Origin: Aquibacillus albus
GTDB lineage: Bacteria > Bacillota > Bacilli > Bacillales > Amphibacillaceae
Direction of reading: 5' to 3'
DNA length: 64,000 nt
Assembly: GCF_016908325.1 (NCBI RefSeq)
Contig: NZ_JAFBDR010000019.1
Coordinates: 1 to 64,000, forward strand
Shown: positions 17,940-26,153 of the stretch, in pieces
Layout: each line of letters begins with the position of its first letter
How positions within the stretch are numbered: position 1 is the first letter of the stretch
Made by a program: the position numbers and the translations under genes
Notes under the pieces: generated by a model
The model's database searches: none
The model's input: only the letters and a program-made list of their open reading frames with translations
What the model was told of the DNA's origin: nothing

Positions 17940-18002
17940 CTATTCCCAAGTAGATAGCTTTTCTAACGCTTGTTGAACTTCAACTTCCGTTAACTTTTCC
18001 AT
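17940..18002 (-). pseudogene. Remnant of pterin-4a-carbinolamine dehydratase
   Basis: On the minus strand a start codon with GAAGGAAGA upstream opens a 20-residue frame, MEKLTEVEVQQALEKLSTWE, followed by TAG. This matches the usual N-terminus of pterin-4a-carbinolamine dehydratase (PhhB) in length and pattern. Downstream frames give only degenerate similarity, so the gene seems truncated. The remaining DNA between 17766 and 18224 holds nothing else that I recognise. Confidence 0.4.
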
Positions 18003-18224
18003 TTTAATTCTTCCTTCGATTTCTTTTATCAGTTCATGAATGGTTATATTTAACCAACAAAACCTATCCCCTAATATTAGTATAAAAGCTTTCACAAAAT
18101 TGTAATTTTTTTTGGTAAATAATCGTTTATTCCTTATTTACGTTGGAAATACTTAGAAGGAGTTTGATTTTATACGAAATAAATCTGAATGATACTTAAT
18201 TATTATAAAAAAGGAGCGGTATCA

Positions 18225-18449
18225 GTGGGTTATTTAAGAGAAGCCGTAGAGCAACAAAAGAAATTATTAATCCATCAATTGATGAATGATGGTGCCGTTG
18301 AGTATAATCGTGCAGAATTACAAAAAATGACCATCCATGAGCTTCTAAATGAATACGATCAATTTTTAATTACTACGAAGCGGAGTAAGAATAATTCACT
18401 AAAGTTCACCCGTTCGATAAGTGTTCAAAATAGAAGGAAGCCAAGCTAA
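18225..18449 (+). CDS. Fur-regulated basic protein-like small protein (FbpA family)
   Basis: 74-residue basic protein. The N-terminal half (VGYLREAVEQQKKLL to ELLNEYDQF) matches the FbpA family, small proteins that in Bacillus subtilis help the iron-sparing response. The C-terminal 25 residues are Lys/Arg/Ser-rich. I start at GTG 18225, with AAAGGAG at good spacing. A loose Fur-like inverted repeat (TGATACT-TA-ATTATTA) lies at about 18190-18205, but its spacing differs from the consensus. A paralogue is encoded at 29486. Confidence 0.65.
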   Translation: MGYLREAVEQQKKLLIHQLMNDGAVEYNRAELQKMTIHELLNEYDQFLITTKRSKNNSLKFTRSISVQNRRKPS

Positions 18450-18489
18450 TCCAAAACGGCAAGTTAAATGACAATAGAAATAGCAGACA

Positions 18490-18524
18490 AAAACGCATGG
18501 ATCATCATGAAATCCATGCGTTTT
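18490..18524. terminator. Bidirectional terminator between Fbp-like gene and ectoine operon
   Basis: Perfect 13-bp stem AAAACGCATGGAT / ATCCATGCGTTTT with a nine-base loop, lying between two convergent genes; it serves the end of the leftward ectoine operon and probably also the rightward small gene. Confidence 0.8.
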
Positions 18525-18595
18525 AAAATTTATATTTAATGAAAATTTCCATTTTGCTGAATGCTTTCTTAACTGGCAAAAAGAGATCAAATTCC

Positions 18596-20041
18596 TTACA
18601 TGACCTGTTGTAAGCGAAAGCAAACCACTTTTTCTTCAGTCATTGCTTCTATCGCTGATCGTACACCTTCTCTTCCTAATCCTGATCCTTTCACTCCACC
18701 AAATGGCATGGCATCAATTCGATAGTCACTCGTGTCATTTACCATCACACCGCCAACATGTAAATTATGAATTGCATAATAGGCCTTATCTATATTTTCT
18801 GTAAAGATTCCGGCTTGCAAACCATAATTCACGTCATTTGAGCTTTCCACTGCCTGATATAGATCATCGACAGCATTAACCACTACAACAGGTCCGAATA
18901 CTTCTTCCTTCGCAATTTTTGCAGTGCTAGGAACCTCGGTTAAAATCGTAGGCGAGAAAAACGCTCCTTCCCGTTTTCCACCAAATTGCAGCGTAGCACC
19001 ATCATATAATGCCTCATTCACCCATGATTCTACTCGAATTGCTTCCTCTTCTGAAATCATTGGACCCATATCCGTAAGTTCATCTAATTTTTCTCCAACC
19101 TTTAATTCCGCTGTTCTTTCTACAAAGGCTTGCATAAAGGCTGCATAACTTTCTTTCTCAACATAAATTCTTTGAACACCAATACAATTTTGACCTACCG
19201 CGGAAAAAGCTCCAGACACACATGCCTTGACAGCATCGTTAATATTCGCATCATTTAATACAATTACTGGAGAGTTAGAACCCAGTTCCATGTTAATTTT
19301 TTTAATACCGGCCTTACTTGCGATCCGCTCACCTGCGTTCGGGCCTCCCGTAAACGAAATCATCCTTACCTTTGGATGGGTAGTTAGTGGCTCACCGATT
19401 TCCCTACCTGAACCAGTCAATACCGAAAGCAGCCCTGCAGGTAGACCAGCTTCCATAAACGCTTCTGCCAATAATAATGCACTTAATGGTGTAACGGATG
19501 CTGGTTTGACAACAATGGCATTCCCAGCAGCAATCGCAGGTCCAACTTTATGTGCAACCAAGTTCAACGGATCGTTAAATGGAGTAATTGCTCCGATAAC
19601 CCCTACTGGAAAACGATAACTATATCCTACCCGATTTTCGCTGCCTTCGCTTTGATCAAAATTTATCGTTTCCCCATTAATTCTTCTTGCCTCTTCCGCA
19701 CTAATTTGAATGGTTTGAATGGCACGCTTCACTTCTCCTCGCGCCTCGTTAATTGTCTTACTACCTTCAAGTGCAATCGTTCTTGCAAATTTCTCGCGGT
19801 ATTCATCCATATAAGCAGCGACTCGGTTCAACACGCGGATTCGTTCATGCGTTGGCCATGGCTGTGTAGAACGGTATGCTTCATCTGCCTTTTCAATTGC
19901 AAATAGCATATCACTGCTTGTTGCGGCTGGAACTCGTGCAATCACTTGACCACTCTCTGGATTACATACATCAAATGTCTTTGCAGCATCAATCCATTGA
20001 CCAGCAAGTAACATTTTTTCATTTTTAACTTGTAGTTGCAT
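18596..20041 (-). CDS. NAD(P)-dependent aldehyde dehydrogenase of the ectoine operon
   Basis: 481-residue ALDH-superfamily enzyme. The catalytic cysteine lies in SAVGQNCIGVQ near residue 285, the general-base glutamate in NMELGSNSP, the NAD(P) Rossmann motif in SFTGGPNAGE, and the conserved EEVFGPV appears near residue 378. It is the last gene of the eutD operon, 14 nt after the homoserine dehydrogenase-like gene, with GGAGGGTGA before the ATG. In known ectoine catabolism DoeC, also an ALDH, oxidises aspartate semialdehyde to aspartate, and that role is inferred here from position. Succinate- or other semialdehydes are possible alternatives. Confidence 0.82.
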   Translation of the reverse strand: MQLQVKNEKMLLAGQWIDAAKTFDVCNPESGQVIARVPAATSSDMLFAIEKADEAYRSTQPWPTHERIRVLNRVAAYMDEYREKFARTIALEGSKTINEARGEVKRAIQTIQISAEEARRINGETINFDQSEGSENRVGYSYRFPVGVIGAITPFNDPLNLVAHKVGPAIAAGNAIVVKPASVTPLSALLLAEAFMEAGLPAGLLSVLTGSGREIGEPLTTHPKVRMISFTGGPNAGERIASKAGIKKINMELGSNSPVIVLNDANINDAVKACVSGAFSAVGQNCIGVQRIYVEKESYAAFMQAFVERTAELKVGEKLDELTDMGPMISEEEAIRVESWVNEALYDGATLQFGGKREGAFFSPTILTEVPSTAKIAKEEVFGPVVVVNAVDDLYQAVESSNDVNYGLQAGIFTENIDKAYYAIHNLHVGGVMVNDTSDYRIDAMPFGGVKGSGLGREGVRSAIEAMTEEKVVCFRLQQVM

Positions 20042-20055
20042 ACTGTCACCCTCCT

Positions 20056-21108
20056 TTAAATTTTCGTTAGGGCGCTTTGTCTTTGAAAGTTAATGATATC
20101 AATGAGTAATGAATATCCAGTTTCGATTAATCCTGCTCCAGCTCCTGTCAACATAATAGGCCCAGATAAGTCACATTCATATAAGATTGCATTTGTCGCT
20201 CCAGAAACTCCAGCTAAAGGATTTTCTGTGTCAATTAACTCTGGTTTTACCGTAGCCGTAACACTTCCATTTTCTTTGGTTATACGAGCCAACAGCTTCC
20301 ATTTCTTATTGTTTTCTTTCGCTTCTTCAATTTTGTCAACTGTCATGTCTGATATTCCCTTACATTCTATATCTTGTGGAGGAATTGGTGTATTCATTAA
20401 ATAACTCGATAGAATCGCCGCCTTATACCTGGCATCATAGCCTTCTACATCACTTGTCGGATCCGCCTCTGCATAGCCAAGCTCCTGCGCTTTTTCCAGC
20501 GCATCTTCGTATGTCTTTCCCTTTTCCATTTCGGTTAAAATATAATTAGTCGTTCCATTCAAAATGCCCTTAATTTCTTTAATGTCATTTCCTGCTAGTG
20601 TTGATATCGGCATTCTTAGGGCAGGTGTTCCACTCATTACCGTTCCTTCAAACCCCCAGAAGACACCGTTCTTTTCTGCTAAACTAGATAGTTCGTGATA
20701 AGCAAGGGCTACTGGTCCTTTGTTGGTAGTCACAACGCTTTTCTTATTTTCAAAAGCTGTACGGATATGATCGATTGCTGGCTGACCTGTTTTAACATCC
20801 GTAAATGTTACTTCTACGATCATATCTGCATTGGAATGCTTGATTGTTTCGAGGCTATCCCAGCCCTTCACTATTCCAGGTTCATCAGGATAGTTTTCAA
20901 CATTACCTGTATCTTCTACAACCTTTAGCAATTGTTCGATGTCTAAGCCACCTGGCTGATACACCGATCCTTTCATAACATCAGACACTGCAACAACTAC
21001 AGGATCTAGCCCATACGAATCTTTCAAACTAACTTTCTGGTCTTTAAAAAGCTTTGCTAACGCCTGACCGACACCACCAAATCCAATGAAAGCAACTTTC
21101 AAACCCAA
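20056..21108 (-). CDS. Homoserine dehydrogenase-family enzyme in the ectoine operon
   Basis: About 350-residue NAD(P)-dependent dehydrogenase with no ACT domain. The Rossmann motif VAFIGFGGVGQAL opens the protein, and the homoserine dehydrogenase signature is visible as GILNGTTNYILTEME and AEADPTSDVEGYDA with the catalytic Asp-Lys region. It would interconvert homoserine and aspartate semialdehyde. A biosynthetic copy would normally sit with thrC/thrB, but here it lies between an M20 deacetylase and an aldehyde dehydrogenase, so a catabolic role is likely. GGAGG is eight nt before the TTG at 21108; a TTG two codons later or one at 21123 are alternatives. Confidence 0.82.
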   Translation of the reverse strand: MGLKVAFIGFGGVGQALAKLFKDQKVSLKDSYGLDPVVVAVSDVMKGSVYQPGGLDIEQLLKVVEDTGNVENYPDEPGIVKGWDSLETIKHSNADMIVEVTFTDVKTGQPAIDHIRTAFENKKSVVTTNKGPVALAYHELSSLAEKNGVFWGFEGTVMSGTPALRMPISTLAGNDIKEIKGILNGTTNYILTEMEKGKTYEDALEKAQELGYAEADPTSDVEGYDARYKAAILSSYLMNTPIPPQDIECKGISDMTVDKIEEAKENNKKWKLLARITKENGSVTATVKPELIDTENPLAGVSGATNAILYECDLSGPIMLTGAGAGLIETGYSLLIDIINFQRQSALTKI

Positions 21109-21125
21109 ATCATTCACCTCCAAGA

Positions 21126-22328
21126 TTATTTCTTACTAGTTAATAGCTTGTGGGTGCATTCTGATAGAAGTGCTACACCGATTGGTAGCGCATCTTCATT
21201 GATTTGAAAATTAGACGTATGCAAGCTTCCTGTTGTATCCCCATTGAATGCACAACCTAAAAAGAACATTGCACCTGGAATCTGCTTTGTTATATGACCA
21301 AAATCTTCCCCACCCATACCAAAGGGCTCTTCATAAATCGGCATATTCGGATAAACAGTTTGTGCCGTTTGTTTAATTAATTCTGTTATTTCTTCATCGT
21401 TATCAAGTGCAGGCTCCCCATGTTCAATTTCAAGCTGATACGCTCCCCCTAATGATTCCGTTATTTTAGCAATCGATTGTAATTCATCGATTAACTGTTG
21501 GCGAACGTCATCTGTATAGGAGCGTAGCGTTCCTTTGATCACTATTTTTTCAGGAATGACATTGGCTGTATGGCCACCATGAATTTCTCCCACACTTATC
21601 GTTCCAACATCGAGTGGATTTATCTTTCTGCTTATAAGACTATAAATTCCTTGAAGTACGTAGGAAGACATCCAGATAGGATCCGTTCCTTGATATGGAT
21701 AACCACCATGTCCTCCTGTCCCTAAGATTTCAAGGGAAAAATTATCAATATTTGCCATACTAGGACCCTTATTTATTTGCAGCTCTCCAGTATTGCGCCA
21801 AGGACAAACATGTAAAGCAATTACTGCATCCAAGTCATTAATCATACCAGAACGAAGTAAATACGGTGCCCCAGTTAATCCGTTCGCATCTGCACTTTCT
21901 TCTGCTGGCTGGAAAATAAATTTAATCGTACCATTTATTCTACCTTCTCTATAATCCTCAGCTAATAGCTTTGCGGCTCCCAATAACATGGTAATATGGG
22001 CATCATGACCACAAGCATGCATAATTCCTTCATGTTCGGATTGATATTCGACCCCTGTTTGTTCTTGTATTGGCAATGCATCCATATCCGCTCGAACACC
22101 GATGACAGGCCCACTTCCCGAGGAGAGGGTGGCAACAATACCATACCCTGCAATTCCTGTCTGAATGTTAAATATATCTTCTGCTTCCAACACGCTTTGG
22201 ATAAAATCACTTGTTTTTTTCTCTTGAAAGCTTAATTCTGGGTAGCGATGCAAGTGGCGACGCCAATCCATTAACTGTGCTTTTATAAACTGAGAACGTT
22301 TCGTTACATCCCAATTTTCAGTTTTCAA
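21126..22328 (-). CDS. M20-family amidohydrolase, candidate N-acetyl-diaminobutyrate deacetylase
   Basis: About 400-residue zinc-dependent amidohydrolase of the M20D (IAA-amino acid hydrolase/hippurate hydrolase) family. Metal-ligand segments GVRADMDALP, HACGHDAH and PAEES are present, and the dimerisation domain lies between about residues 180 and 300. Such enzymes remove acyl groups from amino acids. In its operon with ectoine hydrolase it is the obvious candidate to deacetylate N-acetyl-2,4-diaminobutyrate, the step done elsewhere by the unrelated EutE/DoeB. The start is uncertain: TTG 22328 after AAGGGGGG is preferred; a frame starting within the previous gene is longer, and a GAGGAGGAG site sits near 22370. 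Confidence 0.82.
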   Translation of the reverse strand: MKTENWDVTKRSQFIKAQLMDWRRHLHRYPELSFQEKKTSDFIQSVLEAEDIFNIQTGIAGYGIVATLSSGSGPVIGVRADMDALPIQEQTGVEYQSEHEGIMHACGHDAHITMLLGAAKLLAEDYREGRINGTIKFIFQPAEESADANGLTGAPYLLRSGMINDLDAVIALHVCPWRNTGELQINKGPSMANIDNFSLEILGTGGHGGYPYQGTDPIWMSSYVLQGIYSLISRKINPLDVGTISVGEIHGGHTANVIPEKIVIKGTLRSYTDDVRQQLIDELQSIAKITESLGGAYQLEIEHGEPALDNDEEITELIKQTAQTVYPNMPIYEEPFGMGGEDFGHITKQIPGAMFFLGCAFNGDTTGSLHTSNFQINEDALPIGVALLSECTHKLLTSKK

Positions 22329-22374
22329 GGTAAGCCCGCCCCCCTTCCTTGTATTAATAGAAAAGCTCCTCCTC

Positions 22375-23571
22375 TTAACGTACAAATAAACTTTCTGGAA
22401 GCGCCTGAAACGCTTGATCTAAATCATAAATGAGGTCATCTACATCTTCAATTCCTGCTGAATAACGGATCAACCCTTCTGGTATCCCCATTGCTGCTCT
22501 TTCTTCTGGTGTACATTCAACGTGACTCGTTGTTCGTGATGGGCCTACAACCGTTTCTACTGATCCTAAGTTAGCTGCTTTATTTGCATACTTTAGCTTT
22601 GGTAATAGATGTCTTAGTGTATCTACTCCACCTTTTACCGCAAAGCTCAACATTCCTCCAAAATTATTCATTTGCTTTTTGGCAATGTCATGTCCTGGAT
22701 GATCCTCCAAGCCTGGATAGAATACCGATTCAACAACATCAACCGTTTTTAAATAACGTGCGATAGCCATTGCATTTTCACACTGCTTATCAATACGTAA
22801 CTTCAATGTTTTCATTCCTCTAAGCAATAAATAAGCTGCCATTGGATCTAATGTTGCTCCATTAATTTCACGATAATGATAGATCTGCTCAACTAACTCT
22901 TTCTTACCACAAACAGAACCACCGAGAGCGTCTGCATGACCCCCTAAGAATTTAGTAGCACTGTGAATGACTAAGTCAGCACCAAGTTCTAACGGGTTTT
23001 GATTAATTGGTGTTGCAAAGGTATTATCAACAATGACCATTGCTCCAGCCTTTTTCCCTGCTTTTGCCATTCGCTCGATATCAGTTATTTTTACCGTTGG
23101 ATTCGTCGGACTTTCCAAATAAAGCACCTTGCAGCCTTTTGCGACTTCCTTTTCGATTGCTTCATGATCCCCTGTATCACATAGCACTACATCAATATTT
23201 TGCTTCGGTAAAAATTCTGTAAAAATTTTATTCGTTCCGCCGTACGTGTCTTTTATGGAAACAATTCGGTCGCCTGGAAATAAAAATGTTCCTAGTGTAT
23301 TGCTTATCGCTGCCATCCCTGTCGAAAAGCTAGTAGCTGCTTCTGCATTCTCTAAATCTTTTATCTTTTCTTCAAACGCTTGAACAGTTGGATTCGTGTT
23401 TCGACCATAAATGTGTCCTTCTTTTTTCCCAATGGCAACATCGTACCACTCATCCATATCATCATAGCCGAACGAAACACTATGAACGACAGGAACCTGT
23501 GTAGCTCCAAATGCCAAAGAATCTTTCTCTCCAGCCCATATCGCTCGCGTTGCTATTTTTGATTGTCTCAT
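22375..23571 (-). CDS. Cys/Met-metabolism PLP enzyme (gamma-lyase/gamma-synthase fold)
   Basis: 398-residue PLP-dependent enzyme of the cystathionine gamma-synthase/gamma-lyase and methionine gamma-lyase family. The PLP-binding lysine is in HSATKFLGGH (Lys207), the phosphate-binding YGRNTNPT covers residues 55-62 and the stacking tyrosine is in DTYGGTN (Tyr110). Members eliminate or replace the gamma-substituent of homoserine derivatives. It starts with TAATG, sharing a base with the eutC stop, inside the ectoine operon. Sulfur metabolism genes are absent, so I infer action on a four-carbon product such as diaminobutyrate or homoserine; the reaction is unproven. Confidence 0.85.
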   Translation of the reverse strand: MRQSKIATRAIWAGEKDSLAFGATQVPVVHSVSFGYDDMDEWYDVAIGKKEGHIYGRNTNPTVQAFEEKIKDLENAEAATSFSTGMAAISNTLGTFLFPGDRIVSIKDTYGGTNKIFTEFLPKQNIDVVLCDTGDHEAIEKEVAKGCKVLYLESPTNPTVKITDIERMAKAGKKAGAMVIVDNTFATPINQNPLELGADLVIHSATKFLGGHADALGGSVCGKKELVEQIYHYREINGATLDPMAAYLLLRGMKTLKLRIDKQCENAMAIARYLKTVDVVESVFYPGLEDHPGHDIAKKQMNNFGGMLSFAVKGGVDTLRHLLPKLKYANKAANLGSVETVVGPSRTTSHVECTPEERAAMGIPEGLIRYSAGIEDVDDLIYDLDQAFQALPESLFVR

Positions 23572-24539
23572 TACGTATTCCTCCCTTTACATTTGTTTAT
23601 TAAACGTTCATACGCAAACCTAGCAATCGCAGTATCCTGAATACCCGTTCCAGTCAAATCACACACGGTAATTTGTTCAGGGGTTTCTCTGCCAACTGCA
23701 GCGCCAGAAGTAATTTGACCCAATTCCAACACATTATTGCCTACAAATTTTTCTGATTTACCCTTCAACTCTCCTAAACGAGTCGACTGTTCTTTTTTGT
23801 CACATACTACTAGATCAGCAGCTTCCACTACATGTTCATCTAGCTCCCTTTTATGCTCTGCGTCCGATCCCATGGCTGTAATGTGCAGCCCCGGGTGAAG
23901 CCATTCCGCTCTAATCACAGGATCTGTTGCTGGTGTCGTTGTAATAACTGTATCACTGCTTTGAACAACCTCTTTTGGATGCTCCATCAATTGAACAGGG
24001 ACTTGAAGTTCTTTTTCCATCTCCTGCTTATACTTTTCTGCCTTTTCCTTTGTTCTTCCATATACAAATAGCTTCTCAATTTTCCGTACTAAGGAAACTG
24101 CCTTTACTTGCAAACGTGCTTGTGCACCGGTACCGATCACACCAACATTCGGACTTTTGGTTTTAGCCAAATACTTTGCAGCTACCGCCCCTGCTGCAGC
24201 CGTACGTATATCTGTCAAATAACCATTATCAGCTAACACTGCTTTTGGGACGCCTGTTTTGGAACTAATCAGCAACATTAGGCCGTTTGCAGATGGTAAC
24301 CCTAGCTTATAATTATTGAAAAAGCCGGAAGATATCTTTATCGCAAAGCTATCGTAGCCAGGAACATATGCAGACTTAATATCCACTTCGCCATTATAAT
24401 CTGGTACATCGACTCGCATAATAGGTGGCATCTGAACTTCCTTAACCAATAAATCGGTAAAAGCTTGCTCAATAATATTGATTAATAGATGGTTTAGAGT
24501 AACTACTTCCTCTAATTGCTTCTTGCTGACAACTTCCAC
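23571..24539 (-). CDS. eutC: Hydroxyectoine utilisation protein EutC (ornithine cyclodeaminase fold)
   Basis: 322-residue NAD-binding protein of the ornithine cyclodeaminase/mu-crystallin family. Features typical of EutC are MPPIMRVDVPDYNGEVDIKSAYVPG, here seen as NGEVDIKSAYVPG near residue 51, DNGYLTDIRTAAAG near residue 107, the Rossmann GVIGTGAQARLQ near residue 136 and LHITAMGSDAEHK. With EutB it is thought to convert 5-hydroxyectoine to ectoine. It follows eutD by 12 nt with GGGAGGTG before a GTG start, and overlaps the next gene by one base. Alanine dehydrogenase or ornithine cyclodeaminase are less likely given eutB and eutD. Confidence 0.87.
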   Translation of the reverse strand: MEVVSKKQLEEVVTLNHLLINIIEQAFTDLLVKEVQMPPIMRVDVPDYNGEVDIKSAYVPGYDSFAIKISSGFFNNYKLGLPSANGLMLLISSKTGVPKAVLADNGYLTDIRTAAAGAVAAKYLAKTKSPNVGVIGTGAQARLQVKAVSLVRKIEKLFVYGRTKEKAEKYKQEMEKELQVPVQLMEHPKEVVQSSDTVITTTPATDPVIRAEWLHPGLHITAMGSDAEHKRELDEHVVEAADLVVCDKKEQSTRLGELKGKSEKFVGNNVLELGQITSGAAVGRETPEQITVCDLTGTGIQDTAIARFAYERLINKCKGRNT

Positions 24540-24551
24540 CGGTGCACCTCC

Positions 24552-25760
24552 CTAGCTAATAATTCCGCCATGTTGGTTCCTGTGAAAAGGGTCCTTCACA
24601 ACCAAATCCCTCGGAAAATCTGTAAATGTCTCACACCCGGCATCCGTCACACGAAATGATTCACTAATCTCGATTCCATAATTGTCAAACCAGAGGCCAG
24701 GAATTAAATGAAAAGTCATATTCGGCTGCAAGACGGTTGGATCGCCCATTCGCAGACTCGCTGTATGCTCTCCCCAATCAGGTGGATAGTTGAGACCGAC
24801 AGAATAACCAAGTCTTGCTTCTTTCTCAATTCCATGTTTTTTAATACTATTTCTCCAAATACTTTCAACCTCACCACATGTCATACCTGGCTTTACAGAA
24901 TGTAACACCTCATTTAACCCTTCTACTACAACAGGTGTAATTTTTTCTAGTTCCTTAGATGGCTTTCCAATGGAAACGGTTCGAGCTAACGGAACATGAT
25001 ACCTTTTATAACAACCTGCAAGTTCTACAATTACTGCTTCACCTTCCTGGTATCGTTTATCTGACCATGTTAGGTGCGGTGCCGATGTGTTTTCACCAGA
25101 AGGTAACAATGGGACAATGGCCGGATAATCTCCACCATAATCTTTCGTCCCGCTAACAACTTGATAATAAATATTAGCTGCAACATCGCACTCTCTAACA
25201 CCCGCATATATACTTTCTGTCGCTTTAAACATTGCTTCATCAGCAATTTTAGCTGCCTTTTTCATATATTCAATTTCTTGATCTGATTTTATAATCCGAA
25301 CATAATTTACTAATAAATCCGCATCTTTAAAAGTTGCGTTTGGTAACCCTTGTTTTAAGCGTTCCAATGCCTTTGCAGAGAAGTAATAATTATCCATCTC
25401 CACTCCAATATAGCGATTACCTTGACCAATCTGTTTTAATATTTCTGCTACGAAATCCATTGGATGGTAAACAGATGATTGAACATAATAATCTGGATAC
25501 GCGATAACATTCTCGTCATAAATCCATGTAGTAGCTTTTGCACCGTTTGCATCTTGATAGCGTCCAATCCATATTGGCTGTGGTTCATCAATAATAACGA
25601 TTAACATTTGGTGAACGTAAAACGACCAAGCATCATACCCAGATAAATAATTCATATTTGCAGGGTCCGTGACTAGTAAGACTTCAATGCCACTCTCTGC
25701 CATCCTTTGCTTTGTCTTACTCAGACGGTTTTGATACTCAATAATATCAAATGAAAGCAT
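24552..25760 (-). CDS. eutD: Ectoine hydrolase EutD/DoeA (M24 fold)
   Basis: 402-residue enzyme with a creatinase N-domain and a pita-bread M24 C-domain. It opens the ectoine ring to N-acetyl-2,4-diaminobutyrate. EutD-type segments include DPANMNYLSGYDAWSFYVHQ near residue 32 and AYPDYYVQSSVYHPMD near residue 87. The Asp ligands of metal-dependent M24 peptidases are replaced (VELAG in place of the Asp motif, with Glu246 counting from the chosen start), which agrees with the metal-free ectoine hydrolases that use a glutamate. ATG 25760 follows GGGGGAAGG; a Met nine codons upstream lacks a ribosome site. It leads the six-gene operon. Confidence 0.88.
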   Translation of the reverse strand: MLSFDIIEYQNRLSKTKQRMAESGIEVLLVTDPANMNYLSGYDAWSFYVHQMLIVIIDEPQPIWIGRYQDANGAKATTWIYDENVIAYPDYYVQSSVYHPMDFVAEILKQIGQGNRYIGVEMDNYYFSAKALERLKQGLPNATFKDADLLVNYVRIIKSDQEIEYMKKAAKIADEAMFKATESIYAGVRECDVAANIYYQVVSGTKDYGGDYPAIVPLLPSGENTSAPHLTWSDKRYQEGEAVIVELAGCYKRYHVPLARTVSIGKPSKELEKITPVVVEGLNEVLHSVKPGMTCGEVESIWRNSIKKHGIEKEARLGYSVGLNYPPDWGEHTASLRMGDPTVLQPNMTFHLIPGLWFDNYGIEISESFRVTDAGCETFTDFPRDLVVKDPFHRNQHGGIIS

Positions 25761-26012
25761 GTCGCCTTCCCCCTTCCTGTCTGTCATTGACAGAATTTTT
25801 TAACTATTTGTTAGTTCTATCATATGAAAATTTTCTTTCATTTGTAATGTTCAAACTGTATGAAATTAATCCATCGCCTTTTATACACATTTAACATCAA
25901 ATAAATCCAAAATTGATTATTTTAGTATTTTATAGTTAAATACGGGCAATTTACTCATAAATAATCTAAATTACGCTTATTTATTAGAATTTCGATTAGG
26001 TATTTCATATAG

Positions 26013-26045
26013 ATTATAGTAAAAATTGGAAGTAAACCAATTTTT
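26013..26045 (-). promoter_or_regulatory. Predicted eutD operon promoter with inverted-repeat operator
   Basis: On the minus strand TTGGTT (26040-26035), a 16-bp spacer and TATAAT (26018-26013) form a promoter. A perfect inverted repeat AAAAATTGG-N7-CCAATTTTT (26021-26045) covers the -35 box and spacer. The leader to the eutD start is about 245 nt of AT-rich DNA in which I see no other conserved element. PucR, encoded next door, is the natural candidate to bind here. Confidence 0.5.
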
Positions 26046-26090
26046 TTACTGTTACTATTGCCCTTCCCATTATGACGAAAAGTAAAACAA

Positions 26091-26144
26091 AAATGCCCGA
26101 TAACTAATTCAATAAACAATAGTCAAATTAGTTATCAGGCATTT
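26091..26144 (-). terminator. Terminator after pucR
   Basis: Long hairpin with 19-nt arms at 26091-26109 and 26126-26144 (one mismatch), 10 nt after the pucR stop on the minus strand; it separates the eutB-pucR transcript from the eutD operon. Confidence 0.8.
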
Positions 26145-26153
26145 CAGTAACAA

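Noticed and set aside
18190-18205. Fur box before the Fbp-like gene
   Set aside because: The half-sites match but the spacing is off by one base from the 7-1-7 consensus, so I do not call it a separate feature.
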